A DNA stretch of 26,117 nt from a virus: the IMG/VR virus record IMGVR_UViG_3300025698_000046, positions 1-26,117 of that record. One strand, 5' to 3'. Position 1 is the stretch's first letter, and the number at the start of each line of letters is the position of its first letter. Position numbers and translations under genes: made by a program. Under the pieces are notes generated by a model. It did not search any database. It was not told where the DNA came from and worked only from the letters and a program-made list of their open reading frames with translations. Of the stretch, positions 17,039 to 22,981 are shown one piece after another.

Positions 17039-17123
17039 GTAACGTGTTTAAATGAAAACGAGGGTACACGTTACTGAAACCCCCGATTTCTATTAGCTAA
17101 TGAAATATTTTATTGTAACGTGT
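17039..17123. repeat. Three copies of GTAACGTGT in the HNH leader
   Basis: GTAACGTGT occurs on the plus strand at 17039-17047 and 17115-17123, and in inverted form (ACACGTTAC) at 17066-17074. In the minus-strand transcript the first copy lies at the predicted 5' end, the inverted copy is in the loop of the hairpin at 17059-17085, and the last copy is directly upstream of the HNH ATG (17035). The loop can therefore pair with either flanking copy. It could instead be a protein-binding operator. Confidence 0.85.
17059..17085 (-). terminator. Terminator-like hairpin in the HNH leader
   Basis: On the minus strand a 7-bp stem CGGGGGT/ACCCTCG (one G-U pair) encloses a 13-nt loop and is followed by TTTTCATTT. 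The last nine bases of the loop (GTAACGTGT) abut the 3' stem and are the exact complement of the predicted transcript 5' end at 17123-17115. The stem and U-rich run fit an intrinsic terminator or attenuator placed between promoter and gene. Confidence 0.55.
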
Positions 17124-17127
17124 GACA

Positions 17128-17160
17128 CAAAGATACAAAATTATTTTAACTTAATATCAA
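17128..17160 (-). promoter_or_regulatory. Bacteroidetes-type promoter upstream of HNH/terminase
   Basis: The minus strand reads TATCTTTG at 17135-17128, an exact match to the TAnnTTTG -7 box, with TTG at 17160-17158 after a 22-bp spacer. Transcription would start near 17124-17120 and lead into the HNH gene and the terminase/head operon. The -33 element lies within the last codons of the preceding gene. Confidence 0.65.
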
Positions 17161-17419
17161 CTATTTCAATCCTTGTCAATGGATTACTTTCTTCATTAAC
17201 AACGTGTTGTTGTTTTGCGAATGCATATGCCATCAACCCGATAATAACCGACCACCGATCCTTTTCATTCATCTTTTCAAGATCAATAGGTAGGTTGGTT
17301 TTTATCTGCTCTGCTGACATTTCAACAATGGCATTTTTAACGGCAAGCCTCGCCTTATCCGGCCCGCGCTTGGATTTCTTACCCGCTTCACTTGCTGTTA
17401 TTGATGTGTATTTAGCCAT
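17141..17419 (-). CDS. Candidate terminase small subunit
   Basis: A 92-residue protein opening with TASEAGKKSKRGPDKAR, an N-terminal pattern typical of small terminase-like proteins of Bacteroidetes phages (basic, KRG-containing linker followed by helices NAIVEMSAEQIK and DRWSVIIGLMAYAFAKQQ). It would recognise the packaging site on phage DNA. Its place just upstream of terL, separated only by the homing endonuclease, supports this. No full helix-turn-helix can be assigned by eye, so the call stays tentative. Confidence 0.6.
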   Translation of the reverse strand: MAKYTSITASEAGKKSKRGPDKARLAVKNAIVEMSAEQIKTNLPIDLEKMNEKDRWSVIIGLMAYAFAKQQHVVNEESNPLTRIEIVDIKLK

Positions 17420-17442
17420 CGTTTGATTTCGTTATGTAACTA

Positions 17443-17450
17443 CAAAGTTA
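17443..17450 (-). promoter_or_regulatory. Possible -7 promoter box upstream of the small terminase candidate
   Basis: The minus strand reads TAACTTTG (TAnnTTTG match) 24 bp before the ATG at 17419. No TTG or TTTG element is found 17-23 bp upstream, so this is weaker than the boxes at 17128, 22950 and 24822. Confidence 0.35.
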
Positions 17451-17460
17451 CTAATTTTAT

Positions 17461-17595
17461 TTAAACCTCACTAGGAAACAGCCACAGCCCGCATTTTTTG
17501 CATTGGGTTTGTTTGCGACAACTAATGGTAATCTTTGGCGATGTGTACTCGTTATACCCCCTCAACTGATATGGGTTGACGTTGATGTGTGTGTG
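17461..17595 (-). pseudogene. Out-of-frame C-terminal part of the adjacent small gene
   Basis: In the frame offset by +1 from the 77-residue ORF upstream, the stretch from the CA repeat to the TAA at 17461 reads HINVNPYQLRGYNEYTSPKI and then a CxxC-containing end (TQCKKCGLWLFPSEV). This looks like genuine protein, whereas the beginning of the open frame (His-rich, before the CA repeat) looks like an out-of-frame reading. Adding one CA unit to the repeat at 17586-17595 would join the two parts into a single protein of about 108 residues with a probable zinc-binding tail. Confidence 0.5.
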
Positions 17596-17785
17596 GTGGT
17601 GGAGGTGGTAGTGTATTACATTTTTTAGGTGGCCTATCAACCGCTTCATCACAGTCATACTTTCTCTTTTGCTCCTTTAGTGCGAATTTAATTATTTCGA
17701 TGACCTCTTCATCGCTCCAAGCCAATGGAATCAAGCCACACCAATTATGCTTTTTGTACTTTTTAAGTAATTTATTCGCTTTCAT
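17552..17785 (-). CDS. Small hypothetical protein, probably truncated at a CA repeat
   Basis: A 77-residue ORF with sensible coding sequence up to a Pro run: MKANKLLKKYKKHNWCGLIP, then a helix DEEVIEIIKFALKEQKRKY and CDEAVDRPPKKCNTLPPPPP. The last 13 or so residues (HTHQRQPISVEGV) look like a frameshifted tail. The change of frame coincides with five CA dinucleotides. The start lies 4 bp after the GT2 stop, so it is coupled to the glycosyltransferase gene. The product could be short here and full-length in relatives. Confidence 0.55.
   Translation of the reverse strand: MKANKLLKKYKKHNWCGLIPLAWSDEEVIEIIKFALKEQKRKYDCDEAVDRPPKKCNTLPPPPPHTHQRQPISVEGV
17586..17595. repeat. (TG)5/(CA)5 microsatellite at a reading-frame break
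   Basis: Five TG dinucleotides on the plus strand (CA on the coding strand) lie where the coding signal jumps from one frame to another. Gain of one unit restores a continuous frame. Confidence 0.9.
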
Positions 17786-17789
17786 ATTT

Positions 17790-18572
17790 TTAATGTTTTA
17801 GTTTAATATCCATTCTCACAAGCCTTGCAAGGTAATAAAATAAAATCATAATAGTACTAAGTTTGCAGCCATATTTCAGGATGTAGTACCATTTAATCCG
17901 GTAGTTTCCGTAAATGATCACAGCCCGCTTTTTCCTTGATCGGGTTTGTGTTGCGCTTTCTTCACTCTTAACAAATACAGCTGAATGAAAGTCTAAGCAA
18001 TGGAAACGAGTATGCCGGATAAGTTCTAAAACAATTGGATAATCCCATACTCGAAATCCAAGCCTTACAAACTTCCTGAAATCAACGTACTTTTCAAATG
18101 TTGATCTTCTGATAAAATAGCCCTGAGCATGTATGTGCGCGTTACCCCTTAACAGCGAATCGAATGAGATATTATTATTAATGAATTGGGCCGATTGCTT
18201 CATGGTAGTTAGGTTATTATCAACTTCGGTCATAACCTTAGTAAAACAAAATCCGCAATCTGGGTTTGCTTCCATGTATTCGATTTGTATTTGCAACTTC
18301 TGATTTGTGTTCCAGTAGTCATCTCCATCACAGAACGCAATATATTTGCCTTTTGCCGCATTAAATCCCATTTGATAGGCTCGCATCATTCCGATGTGGC
18401 CGGTGTTGATTATCTGGATACGGTAATCAAAATTAATGAACGGCATCATATTATCATTAATAACAATTACCTCAAACTTATGATCTGTTATCTGATCCAA
18501 TACACTATCAACGGCTCTATTTAAATCGCTGAACGAATGCTGATAGGTCGTTATGATTACTGATACTTTCAT
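17790..18572 (-). CDS. Family 2 (GT-A) glycosyltransferase
   Basis: A 260-residue GT2 enzyme that would transfer a sugar from a nucleotide-sugar donor. The N-terminus MKVSVIITTYQHSFSDLNRA matches the family start. The metal-binding DxD region is FCDGDDYW (DGDD at 82-85), preceded by GFNAAKGKYIAF. A hydrophobic segment near residues 230-255 (YYILKYGCKLSTIMILFYYL) may attach it to the inner membrane. It forms a block with a two-helix membrane protein and a GT-B fragment, ATGA-coupled to the 60-residue gene upstream. Probable target: host surface glycan or a virion protein. Target inferred only. Confidence 0.88.
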   Translation of the reverse strand: MKVSVIITTYQHSFSDLNRAVDSVLDQITDHKFEVIVINDNMMPFINFDYRIQIINTGHIGMMRAYQMGFNAAKGKYIAFCDGDDYWNTNQKLQIQIEYMEANPDCGFCFTKVMTEVDNNLTTMKQSAQFINNNISFDSLLRGNAHIHAQGYFIRRSTFEKYVDFRKFVRLGFRVWDYPIVLELIRHTRFHCLDFHSAVFVKSEESATQTRSRKKRAVIIYGNYRIKWYYILKYGCKLSTIMILFYYLARLVRMDIKLKH

Positions 18573-18751
18573 TTGTACAGTTCTTTTTTAAATTCGTTGT
18601 TGTAAGGAACGAATGTAGAATCTATTAAATATTTGTTATCAAAATCCCAGTTTTGATAAATCCAACCGCCTGGCACCCTAATCACTACGCACCCGGCTTT
18701 TATCAGATATAATTCCTCATGTAGTCTTAAATTGTAAATAGTATGTTCCAT
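18569..18751 (-). CDS. Small conserved-looking protein in glycosyltransferase block
   Basis: A 60-residue protein with a central CVVIRVPGGWIYQNWDFD motif that I associate with small uncharacterised Bacteroidetes phage proteins. It has no signal peptide or membrane helix. It overlaps the GT2 start by 4 bp (ATGA). Function unknown. Confidence 0.7.
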   Translation of the reverse strand: MEHTIYNLRLHEELYLIKAGCVVIRVPGGWIYQNWDFDNKYLIDSTFVPYNNEFKKELYK

Positions 18752-18755
18752 ATCG

Positions 18756-19049
18756 TTAATTGTTTAGTTTCTGTTTAATCTCTTCAATATCATTTGTTAA
18801 CTTCTCCATATATGGATTTCGTTTAAATATCTCAGTTTGCTCCCTTTCGAATAGTTTCAATTTGTCATCAACGTAGCCAATTATGTAGATTATCAGTATG
18901 GCCATAAAAGCAAACATCACTTTAATGTACATTGGCATTTCGCCTGTGAAGATCGTAACGAGTAATGCAGTTATGACAGAGTTTAGTATCGAATACCACA
19001 TCCGGCCCCGGTCAAATCTGATTTTATGCTTTCTGTAATGAAATTTCAT
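18756..19049 (-). CDS. Two-helix membrane protein with coiled-coil tail (holin not excluded)
   Basis: A 97-residue protein with a basic N-terminus, two membrane segments (about residues 20-35, SILNSVITALLVTIF, and 43-62, YIKVMFAFMAILIIYIIGYV) joined by a short turn, and a charged helical C-terminus (LTNDIEEIKQKLNN). The topology suits a class II holin, but its position among glycosyltransferase genes and the lack of an adjacent lysin make a membrane partner for sugar transfer just as likely. It overlaps the upstream gene by 26 bp. Confidence 0.65.
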   Translation of the reverse strand: MKFHYRKHKIRFDRGRMWYSILNSVITALLVTIFTGEMPMYIKVMFAFMAILIIYIIGYVDDKLKLFEREQTEIFKRNPYMEKLTNDIEEIKQKLNN

Positions 19050-19518
19050 GTTGTATCATTCTAATTATTTCGCTTGGATTAGGATCTGATTTACTCCAAT
19101 AGTACGGAATATTATTTATTTTGCATTCCATAACCATGCGAGGGTTTCCGTCATGCCTGTTTGGTCTTACCATGAAGTCAACGAAAGGATAAATTTTACT
19201 CATATCATTAATGCCATTGACCTCTATTAAATGAATATAATCATCTTCAAAAATTTCCATTACCAGCATCATAACATCATGTCCATAAACCCAATCCTGA
19301 AACGTTTGATTTGATCCAAGCCCGCGATAGTACAGTATATTAAATACTTTATGAGGTATCTTTTTAACCGGCTTGGTGTAAATCGGTGGATTGGCCTGGA
19401 CCTTGATGGGCTTTTTGAATTTAAGCGGTTCCAGTTCAGCCCTGAGATGTTCACTAACTACATAATGCCCTTCGATAAAATAATCAGCAATCCGGGCAAA
19501 TATTCGAAGGCAAAACAT
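19024..19518 (-). CDS. GT-B-type glycosyltransferase, 5'-truncated by an in-frame TGA
   Basis: A 164-residue ORF from an internal ATG. The C-terminal half carries the GT4/GT-B donor-site pattern: NILYYRGLG, then MSKIYPFVDFMVRPNRHDGN and PRMVMECKINNIPYYWS with the conserved Glu. Coding sequence clearly continues upstream in the same frame (DVLFCTRYPKHSKKSKYIY) to an ATG at 19599 that overlaps the previous gene's stop as ATGA, but codon 5 of that longer frame is TGA. A single TGA to TGG change would give 191 residues with a WTGSDV start, like the GSD motif of GT-B enzymes. The function may thus be reduced. Confidence 0.7.
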   Translation of the reverse strand: MFCLRIFARIADYFIEGHYVVSEHLRAELEPLKFKKPIKVQANPPIYTKPVKKIPHKVFNILYYRGLGSNQTFQDWVYGHDVMMLVMEIFEDDYIHLIEVNGINDMSKIYPFVDFMVRPNRHDGNPRMVMECKINNIPYYWSKSDPNPSEIIRMIQHEISLQKA

Positions 19519-19599
19519 GTAAATGTACTTCGATTTCTTTGAGTGCTTTGGGTAACGGGTGCAAAATAGTACGTCTGATCCTGTTCACATTAGTTTCAT
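19519..19599 (-). pseudogene. 5' end of the GT-B gene, interrupted by TGA at 19585-19587
   Basis: From the ATG at 19599 the frame reads MKLM, stop, TGSDVLFCTRYPKHSKKSKYIY and runs without another stop into the 164-residue ORF. The ATG sits in a 4-bp overlap with the upstream stop, the usual start placement in this operon. This makes the ATG at 19518 a fallback rather than the original start. Confidence 0.6.
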
Positions 19600-19838
19600 A
19601 ATGATTTGTTTTTAGTTTCTCTATACACTACTTCTTTGCTGACCAATCTAGCCCCGTCAATGGATTCGATCTGGTTAATTGCAGACGCTAAAGTATCATT
19701 CTCTTTTTTGTAATTAGTCCACATGCCAAATAAAACATCAATTAATCTAGTGGCTGATTGGACTTCATACTGAGTCGTTCCGTCACGGTTTGTCTTCCTT
19801 ACTACTCTGTAATACTTTTCTTTGTGAAAGTTTTTCAT
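19596..19838 (-). CDS. Small hypothetical protein
   Basis: An 80-residue charged protein (MKNFHKEKYYRVVRKTNRDG at the start) with a likely beta-hairpin (YYRVVRKTNRDGTTQYEVQS) followed by helix. Not recognised. It lies 18 bp after the DUF7352-like gene and couples to the GT-B start by ATGA. Function unknown. Confidence 0.68.
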   Translation of the reverse strand: MKNFHKEKYYRVVRKTNRDGTTQYEVQSATRLIDVLFGMWTNYKKENDTLASAINQIESIDGARLVSKEVVYRETKNKSL

Positions 19839-19856
19839 TGTATTCTATTTTTAATA

Positions 19857-20132
19857 TTAATACTCGTATCCATCGTCAAAAACATGGAATATTAAATTTC
19901 CACCGCTCAGTTGGTATGAGCCAATATACGTTCCAGTAGCTTGTGGATGTATCGGGTTGCCGGTTCCGATTACTATAATCTTCCTGAATGCCTTTTGCTT
20001 GTCAGTGTCTACAATGGCCCACATTTTAGGCTCTTCAAACTGTGTATTTACTGCCAATATTTGTGCGCCAAAAGGCATTTCAACTCTATTAACATCCGTT
20101 GTTTTTAGGTCAAATTTCCAAATTTTTTTCAT
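19857..20132 (-). CDS. DUF7352-like small phage protein
   Basis: A 91-residue protein with the pattern MKKIWKFDL...VEMPFGAQILAV, then MWAIVDTD, IIVIGTGNPI and YIGSYQLSGGNLIFHVFDDG. This matches, from memory, a widespread small phage protein family (DUF7352) of unknown function. It overlaps the 61-residue gene as ATGA. Confidence 0.72.
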   Translation of the reverse strand: MKKIWKFDLKTTDVNRVEMPFGAQILAVNTQFEEPKMWAIVDTDKQKAFRKIIVIGTGNPIHPQATGTYIGSYQLSGGNLIFHVFDDGYEY

Positions 20133-20314
20133 AATATCCGATATGTTAAGTCAATATTTAATTCTTTCCAGTTGTATTTTTTACGATATGTTTTCAATAA
20201 TTCAGCTTTTCTTTTATCCAATAGTTTTTTATTTTCAATCATCTCACTCACCTTAATTGCCTCTTTCGCTCCTCCGTTGCCGTTGCATACGCGGATTACC
20301 TGTATTTCTATCAT
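20129..20314 (-). CDS. Small hypothetical protein
   Basis: A 61-residue basic helical protein (MIEIQVIRVCNGNGGAKEAI at the start, then KVSEMIENKKLLDKRKAELL). Not recognised. Four-base ATGA overlaps on both sides place it in a tightly coupled run of genes, which is the main support for it. Confidence 0.62.
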   Translation of the reverse strand: MIEIQVIRVCNGNGGAKEAIKVSEMIENKKLLDKRKAELLKTYRKKYNWKELNIDLTYRIL

Positions 20315-20538
20315 CTTATCAACTGAATATGTTTATCAAATGTCTCATTGAAGTTTACATCGAGTTTCTTAATCATTGACTTAACTTGAATGATCTCGCA
20401 TACTATTGAGTTTTGCTGATCCTTTTCCCATTCCGGGCATTGGTGTTTGATAGCCTCAATATGATTTAGGTATCTGTTTAGGGCCGTTCGCATTATGATA
20501 CGGCGTTCCTGGGTATCTTTTAGTCCGGTTAGTGCCAT
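20311..20538 (-). CDS. Small hypothetical helical protein
   Basis: A 75-residue protein, almost entirely predicted helix, with two helices separated by a CPEWEKDQQ turn. Not recognised. Its ATG at 20538 overlaps the stop of the methyltransferase stub as TAATG, and its stop overlaps the next ATG as ATGA. Function unknown. Confidence 0.65.
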   Translation of the reverse strand: MALTGLKDTQERRIIMRTALNRYLNHIEAIKHQCPEWEKDQQNSIVCEIIQVKSMIKKLDVNFNETFDKHIQLIR

Positions 20539-20654
20539 TAAATCGGTCCTTCATTAAGTGATTGCCAATTCACACCATCCGATGTAATCTCATGGTCATT
20601 GCCCCATAACTTACGATTCCCGCCGATTCCTGCATACAGGTTTAGTATTTTCAT
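20538..20654 (-). CDS. DNA methyltransferase stub (SAM-binding motif I only)
   Basis: A 38-residue ORF read from the gap, ATG at 20654. It begins MKILNLYAGIGGNRKLWGND, the exact style of motif I (FxGxG, AdoMet-binding) at the N-terminus of phage DNA methyltransferases, which are normally 150-250 residues. After residue 24 it turns into SDGVNWQSLNEGPI and stops. Start and stop are still coupled to neighbours (1-bp gap after the SSB-like gene, TAATG into the next). This suggests an internal deletion that left a short in-frame remnant; catalytic motifs such as DPPY or PPC are absent. Confidence 0.65.
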   Translation of the reverse strand: MKILNLYAGIGGNRKLWGNDHEITSDGVNWQSLNEGPI

Positions 20655-20655
20655 A

Positions 20656-20922
20656 TCAAAAAGGTAAATCATCTGCCTCATCAATCGTGCCCGATTCTTT
20701 CTTCTGTGGTTCACTCGCTTTCAAATTACCCAGGATAGCACCTTTAACGCCTTCTTTCCGTTCCTCTGCTGTGGTTGATTGTACAACCATGTGAGATTGA
20801 CCATACTCGTTTGATTTCGATTCAAGCGCGAAGGCATCAAGGTAGATTGCCCCGGTCTTATCCGATTTGAATAATTTTGCTTTGTCGATCTTTGTTAAGT
20901 CTAATTTGATTTCGTAATTCAT
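20656..20922 (-). CDS. SSB-like protein with acidic C-terminal tail
   Basis: An 88-residue protein with N-terminal beta strands (MNYEIKLDLTKIDKAKLFKS, AIYLDAFAL, HMVVQST) and a disordered linker ending in IDEADDLPF. The acidic tail with terminal Asp-Asp-Leu-Pro-Phe is the classic partner-binding end of single-stranded DNA-binding proteins. The core is shorter than bacterial SSB but fits a compact OB-fold or phage SSB family. It lies within the replication genes, near the nuclease and helicase. Confidence 0.72.
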   Translation of the reverse strand: MNYEIKLDLTKIDKAKLFKSDKTGAIYLDAFALESKSNEYGQSHMVVQSTTAEERKEGVKGAILGNLKASEPQKKESGTIDEADDLPF

Positions 20923-20933
20923 TTTATTTAATT

Positions 20934-21167
20934 TTATTGTTTATTTAATTTAATCAATTTTCCATCTTTTGTTTTTATAAACTCTTCGCCATGTTCACAA
21001 ACCATTGCATTACCTAAATTAACGCCGGGTGTTTTTACTTTCTTTTTATCTCTAGTATCAGCATATTCAATCATAGCACTGACCATCACTTCCTTTATTT
21101 CATCAACCTTCAACCCGATCATGTACCTTTCTGCTATGACTTTGGCGGCTGTTATTACATCTTTCAT
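20934..21167 (-). CDS. Small hypothetical protein
   Basis: A 77-residue protein with an N-terminal helical part (DVITAAKVIAERYMIGLKVD) and a C-terminal part NLGNAMVCEHGEEFIKTKDG. No recognised family. It is located between the nuclease and the SSB-like gene. Function unknown. Confidence 0.65.
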   Translation of the reverse strand: MKDVITAAKVIAERYMIGLKVDEIKEVMVSAMIEYADTRDKKKVKTPGVNLGNAMVCEHGEEFIKTKDGKLIKLNKQ

Positions 21168-21230
21168 AATTATTTAATTTAATATTCGTTTATCTCAGTA
21201 AAAATAGTTATTATAATAATACTTTGCTTG

Positions 21231-21746
21231 TTAAACATTGTTAAACTCTCTCATCATCTTAACCCGGTCTGAATCCATGATCTTATAATACAGCTCTAGG
21301 AATTGATCAAGCGTTCGAACGATGAAGTATTGACCACCTCCGCGCTTGACATCTTCCTCAAATGCCTTTTGATTATCCTTTTGCTTGTCCGATTTGCTGA
21401 ACTTAACTTCAAATTGAAAATCTAATCCGTGGATCGTTGCCCGAATATCCGCGGCCCCTTTCGTTGATGTTCCAGGTGTCCATGTTCCAGTTCCAATTAC
21501 CCGAGTCCGGCCAACAACATCCTTGAATGATTTCTTATCATCTCTATAAACTCCTGTGGTGGTTATCTTCTGGGCGTGGAATCCAGATAGTTTAATAAAT
21601 TCAATCAGTAGTGCTTCCATCTGAGCTGCAGACTTAGGTAGTTTGACTTCAATTACTGCATCGAAATAGCCTGTTTTCATCGCGGCCGGATAACGTTTCG
21701 ATTTATCGGTTAACCTGAGTTGCTTTAATTCGGTGGCGAAGTTCAT
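21231..21746 (-). CDS. PD-(D/E)XK-type nuclease (VRR-NUC/resolvase-like)
   Basis: A 171-residue protein. The sequence KGAADIRATIHGLDFQFEVK contains Asp100 and the E113-x-K115 pair of the PD-(D/E)XK fold, with an upstream Glu (E49 in QMEALLIEFIKLSGF) as the helical acidic residue and a downstream helix (DNQKAFEEDVKRGGGQYFIV) as in VRR-NUC and Holliday-junction-type nucleases. It is probably used in replication or recombination. Neighbours are the SSB-like and helicase genes. The exact subfamily is uncertain. Confidence 0.72.
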   Translation of the reverse strand: MNFATELKQLRLTDKSKRYPAAMKTGYFDAVIEVKLPKSAAQMEALLIEFIKLSGFHAQKITTTGVYRDDKKSFKDVVGRTRVIGTGTWTPGTSTKGAADIRATIHGLDFQFEVKFSKSDKQKDNQKAFEEDVKRGGGQYFIVRTLDQFLELYYKIMDSDRVKMMREFNNV

Positions 21747-21758
21747 TGGATTAGTTGT

Positions 21759-21974
21759 TTATCTGCGGTGCCTAAGATCAAAAGTAATTTCTTTCAATCT
21801 ATCATTGACTTTTTCTTGAAATTTAGTAAGGTACTTAAACCTCTTGGTTGATTGCACCGTTTTAGTTCTATCTTCGTAAATATATCGTGCAATATCTACA
21901 AGTTCTCGAACCGTGAAACTGAATCCGCTATCGGATAAAACAGGTGTTGCTACTTTCTTTTTAAATCCACACAT
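21759..21974 (-). CDS. Small hypothetical protein
   Basis: A 71-residue basic protein (MCGFKKKVATPVLSDSGFSF at its start) followed by helices VRELVDIARYIYEDR and LTKFQEKVNDRLKEI. Not recognised. It is 12 bp upstream of the nuclease gene and in the same operon. Confidence 0.65.
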   Translation of the reverse strand: MCGFKKKVATPVLSDSGFSFTVRELVDIARYIYEDRTKTVQSTKRFKYLTKFQEKVNDRLKEITFDLRHRR

Positions 21975-21985
21975 ATCTATATTTT

Positions 21986-22117
21986 TTAGCGTTGTTTAAA
22001 CCTTTTAACTGCGTTATCTCTTTTAATCTCTTGAATCCAATTTAAAACCTGAACTATTTCTATTTGCTCATATCCTTTTCCACGTATCTTTATTAACCTT
22101 CTTTCTAATTCTTTCAT
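21986..22117 (-). CDS. Very small helical protein
   Basis: A 43-residue ORF read from the gap: ATG at 22117, TAA at 21986-21988, sequence beginning MKELERRLIKIRGKGYEQIE. Highly charged and helical. Its start overlaps the preceding small ORF by 4 bp (ATGA) and it ends 11 bp before the next gene, which supports translation. Function unknown. Confidence 0.6.
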   Translation of the reverse strand: MKELERRLIKIRGKGYEQIEIVQVLNWIQEIKRDNAVKRFKQR

Positions 22118-22278
22118 ACCATTATCTGTTTTAACTGTGTTGAATTATACTTTGTTTCCTGAATTACTCCATTCACTTTTATAGTGTGCTGTACCTGATC
22201 TATGCCTTTACCGGTTGATTTAGTGGCAATAATTTCTATTTTGTTGCCTTTGGTGGTTGTGAAAGTTTGTTTTAGCAT
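22114..22278 (-). CDS. Very small hypothetical protein
   Basis: A 54-residue ORF read from the gap: ATG at 22278, TGA at 22114-22116, beginning MLKQTFTTTKGNKIEIIATK. The strand-turn-strand pattern suggests a small beta fold. It begins 2 bp after the GIY-YIG stop and couples to the next ORF by ATGA. Together with the 43-residue ORF it fills a 300-bp gap that would otherwise be empty. Confidence 0.62.
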   Translation of the reverse strand: MLKQTFTTTKGNKIEIIATKSTGKGIDQVQHTIKVNGVIQETKYNSTQLKQIMV

Positions 22279-22280
22279 AA

Positions 22281-22922
22281 TTAAATGTTTCTAAATATTT
22301 TTAATGGCCTTCCGTATGTCGCCGCCCCAGGTATGTCCATTGGGGTGTATCTAATCATCTTGGATATTTCATATGTGTAGCAGTTCTTTAAAATATTACG
22401 AATTATGATAGTTGTTATTTTATTGTTCTTTAAGAAAAAGTGTTTTTTAATGTCAGTTGGCGTTACCATAACATAATCTGAATTTGTTTGTAATAAATAC
22501 AAATCAATAACACCCATAATTTCATCCTTAAACGGATAGTTCTTAGTTCCCTTTTTTACATCATTAATCTTGCTGTTCGCTCTATTTACATAGCTTATTA
22601 AATAATCTTTTTGTACATTTGATAACGCTGTAAATTTATTTATAAACCTTAAATCTTTATCGCGTTTGTTGATTTCAGAATTTATTTCCAATTCTCCAAT
22701 ATTAAAAAACTCACCATTCATTCGTACTGTTGTATATTTTTTATGCAATTCATTTTCTAACATTGCTGGGCTATCAGTTTCTATTACTCCACAAACTTTC
22801 GCGCCTGTCGGTGAGTATGTTTTGAATGAATTAAATCTATCATCAACAGATTCACTGTTATTAGTCATCCCAATCTTAATTCCATCAATTCCATTGTGCT
22901 TAAAAAAATATACAAATCCCAT
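22281..22922 (-). CDS. GIY-YIG (T5orf172-like) nuclease with helicase-derived C-terminal domain
   Basis: A 213-residue protein. The N-terminal 90 or so residues carry a GIY-YIG/T5orf172-type core: FVYFFKHN...IKIGMTN, Arg29 region, SPTGAKVCG, then AMLENELHKKY and GEFFNI with the conserved Glu and Asn. Residues about 153-210 (VTPTDIKKHFF, IRNILK, IRYTPMD, YGRPLKI) align with residues 335-391 of the adjacent helicase, so the two proteins share a C-terminal domain. It has its own promoter and sits inside the replication block, as a homing endonuclease would. Confidence 0.82.
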   Translation of the reverse strand: MGFVYFFKHNGIDGIKIGMTNNSESVDDRFNSFKTYSPTGAKVCGVIETDSPAMLENELHKKYTTVRMNGEFFNIGELEINSEINKRDKDLRFINKFTALSNVQKDYLISYVNRANSKINDVKKGTKNYPFKDEIMGVIDLYLLQTNSDYVMVTPTDIKKHFFLKNNKITTIIIRNILKNCYTYEISKMIRYTPMDIPGAATYGRPLKIFRNI

Positions 22923-22949
22923 AATTTCAATGTGTTAGTGAATATCCAA

Positions 22950-22981
22950 CAAAGATAAGTAAATTTATATTAATTAACAAA
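22950..22981 (-). promoter_or_regulatory. Strong Bacteroidetes-type promoter upstream of the GIY-YIG gene
   Basis: The minus strand reads TATCTTTG (22957-22950) with TTTG at 22981-22978 and a 20-bp AT-only or nearly AT-only spacer, a full match to the TTTG/TAnnTTTG consensus. Predicted start of transcription is about 20-25 bp before the ATG at 22922. Confidence 0.75.

Noticed and set aside
17589-17801. Plus-strand ORF with Gly run opposite the CA repeat
   Set aside because: Antisense to the 77-residue gene and the GT2 end, with no supporting context; all other genes are on the minus strand.
19585-19587. TGA recoded as Trp across the genome
   Set aside because: TGA serves as a normal stop in several genes with ATGA overlaps (for example at 8081, 19596, 20129, 20656), so a single in-frame TGA is better explained as a local event.
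21174-21238. 19-residue ORF (MFNKQSIIII...) after the nuclease gene
   Set aside because: Too short and without coupling to the following gene; nothing beyond an open frame supports it.
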